From assembly GCA_964020975.1 (NCBI GenBank), contig OZ026628.1, positions 50,161,336-50,225,335 on the forward strand: a DNA stretch of 64,000 nt. The letters run 5' to 3'. The translations under genes and the position numbers were made by a program. This DNA is from Hermodice carunculata. Its lineage: Eukaryota; Annelida; Polychaeta; Eunicida; Amphinomidae. A model generated the notes under the pieces. It was not told the DNA's origin. It worked only from the letters and a program-made list of their open reading frames with translations, and did no database searches. The number at the start of each line of letters is the position of its first letter. Position 1 is the stretch's first letter. Shown piece by piece: positions 60,561-64,000 of this stretch.

Positions 60561-62540
60561 AACATTCTAATTTTTTAGAATTTAAATATAGGCCTATTAT
60601 TTAAACTGAATTGCTTAGGTAGACTCATCTGGAAGCTCTTCATTGCAAAACGCACAGTCAATTGGTAAGAGGGACATAACTTGGAAACAGTCTGCGACAC
60701 GTGCTTATGGCACCAGAAAATAAACAGCTTAGCATTCAAATTTCCTAGATAATGCGACATAATTTTGCACAGGATTAAAAATGTTCATATTATCATCGTG
60801 ACTTAAATAGGCATTTCCTTGCTTAAAATATGCAATGAGGAGATCGCTACACAGATGTAAGATAAGTTTATGGTTTACTCCCGATGCCAGAATATGACAA
60901 ACAGTGTCCAACATGGCAACAGATGATCCCTTTTAGGCTAAAAAGAGAGGACAGGACAAGAAAAAAGTGATGGGTGTCTTCGCTTTGGAAAGAACATGTA
61001 CAATCTGGTGTGATTATATTAACTGTATAAAGATGGGAGTTTTAACTGTGAGCAGCCTAGGCACAACTGAGTGTGGCAAATATTTGAGAAACGCTTTCCG
61101 TGTGAGAAAAGGAAGGGTTTAATGTCAACAGATTGTCATGTCGATTTCAATTTTGATTTGAAGGTTGCGAGTGATACAGATTCCCTGATGTTGAGCGGTA
61201 TAGGTAGTTCCAAAGGTGAAGGAGGAAGGCTATTATTGAGGCGCTTACGCAAGCTAAGATCAGTGGTAGGACCGATGTCATGAGGTGTCAGGTAATATAC
61301 GTGCATCGGAGTCAATTTATTGACCATCAGACTACAGTTTCTGATATTTACGTCTATCTGATCAAGTTTGCCAACTTGGCTCAGATAGGAGGAGACGGGC
61401 TTGGGGTGGGTGGGTGGGGGACACATACTCAACATCAGGGTTCGTGGGTGCCTCGGACATTTTTATACAATACCCGATCTTAATCCTACACCAGATGTAA
61501 AAATGTACCCTTTCTTAATCCTGTAATGTGTTGAAAGGAGCGCTGCATTGGTGCATCCTAATTGTTACCCCTATCCTAATCTAGCTGTGTACATTTTGGG
61601 GGGCTTTTCTAATCCTGGGAGTAATGAAAACAGGGCGTTTCCTTCGGCTACCAGATTAATCCTACATGAAGGTAACGCTGGTGTCATCAGCAAAGAGTTT
61701 GATATAACAGGCTATGCCATCCGAATGTCATTTATAAAAGCAAGAAAGAGCAGAGGGCAAAAAATGCAGCCTTGTGGTACACCAGCCTCAGCAGGTAGCC
61801 AAGAGGAAGTTTGACCACAGATGGAGGTGCGTTGCGAACGATCTAACAGGTAATTGATCTGGGATCTCTGAAGCCAAGTTGTTTAATCTTGAACAAGAGA
61901 CCCTCATGCCATACCCTGTCACATGCTTTTAATATGTCGAAGAAAACCATCCGTGTTTCTTTGCTCAGTTCGAGTCTGTAGTAAATGTCACGGAGGATAG
62001 AGATGAAGTGATTTATCGTCAATTCCTTTGCTTTGAAGCCAGAGCTTTTAGTGGTACGGAGGTTATTTGTTATTAGGTACTCATAAAAGATGTTATGTAG
62101 AGGGCGTTCAGAAACTTTCGAAACGTTACAAAGCAAGCAGATAGGCTGATAGTTTTCCTTAGATTAGTTTGAGTTTGAGTTTGAGATTGTTTATTGTTCT
62201 TCTTAAAAACTGGACCGACATTGGATCTTTTCCAGGGAAGTGGCAAGTGACAATGCTGTAAGGAGTATAGTTAAAGAGTTTAGTAAGAGGGCAACAGATT
62301 CCAGAAGCAGTATTTTTTGAGGGGACGTTTCCTATATTGTCAGGCCCGCAGGCGAAACTAGTTTGAGAGATAGTAGGACTTTTTTAAACCTGTGCAGTGT
62401 CTATTTGAAACATGTTCAGACGAGCATCAGTCCGATCGCAGAAAGTGGGGAGAGGTATAGGGGTTATGTTGTTGCGGGAGTTTGCTTGGTCAGCATGGGC
62501 ATAATCTTCTTCATGCGGAAGTCGACACATGCCAGGCAAG
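60560..62540 (-). mobile_element. LINE remnant, RT to 3' end, minus strand
   Basis: From 62,460 down the minus strand: FACGPDNIGN-like fingers with CPLTKLFN, then KVSERPLHNIFYEYL, KACDRVWHEGLLFKIKQLGF (canonical KAFDRVWHxGLLxKL, about 61,870), GVPQGC (about 61,790), a 3' part LSLRKRLNNSLPPS and LNIRESVSLATFKSKLK (about 61,150-61,240), and a C-terminal Cys/His segment with SEDTHHFF (about 60,975). The catalytic YADD box is eroded and part of the thumb is deleted. CR1/L2/Jockey-like; many frame breaks, old. Confidence 0.8.
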
Positions 62541-62559
62541 CTCGAATTTATACCCAGAA

Positions 62560-63750
62560 ATGACACTGTTTTTGGACATGAAACCCACATTTCTACTGCA
62601 GTTAGGAAGACAAGGACCACATATTACAGAGCAGTGAAGCCATAACCTCACACAACACAAAGCACTGGTCAGGTTTAATTGGTCAACTTTGTCATTTGCC
62701 TCTGGATTCCATCAAGTGCAGCCAAGCTTGGGATCCAATCCACCCAACACTCACAGGTAGTGTAGGCAAGATGTCATGTCACACAAGTCAAAAAGAATTT
62801 TGATTTGTATAAATACACACAAACTATAAATTATAAAAAAAAAGTGGCATAGTAACTTTTGTTTTCCAGTTTATATATATGTTGGCAATGTGTACTGTTA
62901 CACATTCAATGTACTCTGTTATGTTGTCAAATGAAACTTGTTCTGGAGCCCGGGGCCCTATTTTTCCTACACTTGCCAAGTCCTAGAATGGGTTTGACAT
63001 GAAAACCATGGGAGTGTATTGCATTTACAAGCAACAGTTGTGGCCTGACAGAATGACAAACACACAAACCCAAGTTTTCATACAAGCTCTGTGCCCTTAG
63101 GTCAGCAGAGCCAAGGAAGACAGAGAGGGAGAACTACATGCAAGTATCAAGTTATCATCAAAGATGACTTTCAATAGAATGTAGGCACTCATACATCCTG
63201 TCTATGAAGTCATGGACCACTATTAAAATAAATAAATGAATAAACACACACACACACACAAATCAACAAAGACCAAATACACCCCTCATCTTTGTACAGT
63301 GGTTTATTGCAATTGTAATATTAAACACTGAGAAACTAATGCAAGTCTGGCCACTTTGAAATCCACCATCTAGCTTCTCTGTGGCTACTGGAACAACTCC
63401 ACATAAGTAAGCAACATCTGAACTGCAGACAGACAAAATCTAGAAGCAGAATCTGCACTTTATCTTGGAAGATACCAACCAATTGTCCATATTAGTCATG
63501 TCAATTATCAATAAACAATAGCTTACTTTTTCTTTACAGAAATACGATGTGTAATTTTGACATTATTTACACACAGTTTAAAATTTGTTTATGAAGCACT
63601 ATGTTTAGAGGATCTGAAAGTAATTGCAAATTTTATGTCAGTATCCAGTAAGTCATTATTACTGACAGTGAATGAACATAGTATACAAAAATTTTGCAGC
63701 TGAAATCCCACAATAATGCAGAGAGATAGAATGACATATTTTTTGTTTGC
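62560..63750. other. no gene recognised
   Basis: A (CA)n tract at 63,246-63,260 after AAATAAATAAATG. 63,090-63,115 resembles the 3' end of the repeat at 6.28 kb. Nothing else seen. Confidence 0.4.
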
Positions 63751-63752
63751 AA

Positions 63753-63983
63753 CCTTTTCCCCCTTAAACCCACCCAAATAGCTGGTGGTAAAATTTACTT
63801 TCTCTTTGTTTTTTCAACTACTTTCAAACAGTTATGAAAACATTTTCACGAGAATTGTAGATGAAACCTATCAAGATAACATGCACCAGGTCAACAACTT
63901 TCTGTGGCACAGGTTGGGTGCATAGCACTAAAACTTGCATCAAGGAAAGCTGCTGACTCAGTCTTAATTTAAGCGGGACAGGG
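63753..63983. mobile_element. hairpin MITE, third copy
   Basis: CCTTTTCCCCCTTAA at the left, and TTAATTTAAGCGGGACAGGG at the right. Inside, GGTCAACAACTTTC pairs weakly with GGAAAGCTGCTGACTC (63,888-63,957). Flanks are GCAA and TTAA, so one target duplication has changed or been lost. Confidence 0.6.
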
Positions 63984-64000
63984 TTAATGCTTTTTTTTTT

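Overview
Eukaryotic nuclear DNA from an animal, most likely a marine invertebrate. The support is GT-AG introns, a conserved-looking four-exon gene with animal-type promoter motifs, several kinds of LINE, a Ty3/Gypsy element with an envelope-like gene, and many small palindromic transposons and minisatellites. AT-rich DNA full of 'gaccttga...tcaaggtca' repeats would suit a lophotrochozoan or an invertebrate deuterostome. I cannot fix the phylum from sequence alone.

Layout. 1-31,000: no firmly recognised gene. This part is a mosaic of repeats: palindromic and TIR-bearing MITEs (4.6, 6.7, 7.1 kb), a four-copy tandem array with a 2.49-kb unit (7.8-18.9 kb), a 20-bp minisatellite (19.5 kb), paired dispersed repeats (20.4 and 25.4 kb) and old tandem modules (26.1-28.3 kb). 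Each unit of the array carries a 189-bp open, exon-like block inside a stretch that is almost invariant between copies.

31,056-42,670: one protein gene on the + strand with four coding exons, encoding 171 aa. It is acidic, has a central charged helix, and I do not recognise it. It has an NRF1-like palindrome and a YY1-like start site. Its introns hold two broken LINEs, a 675-bp-spaced duplication and, on the minus strand of intron 3, a sequence that folds as a type I hammerhead ribozyme (38,906-38,966). A second, decayed hammerhead of the same family lies at 22,851-22,917.

42,900-48,000: MITEs, a LINE endonuclease fragment, simple repeats and related repeat modules. 48,080-56,941: a young, nearly whole Ty3/Gypsy element on the minus strand, with LTRs that read as identical, an ACGT target duplication, a small zinc-finger ORF, gag, pol and an F-type envelope-like gene. 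57,000-64,000: a (GA)76 tract, a broken LINE (60.6-62.5 kb) and another palindromic MITE.

The strongest leads for something not yet described are the hammerhead-bearing repeat family and the invariant exon-like block of the tandem array. All comparisons were made by eye; no database search or folding program was run.
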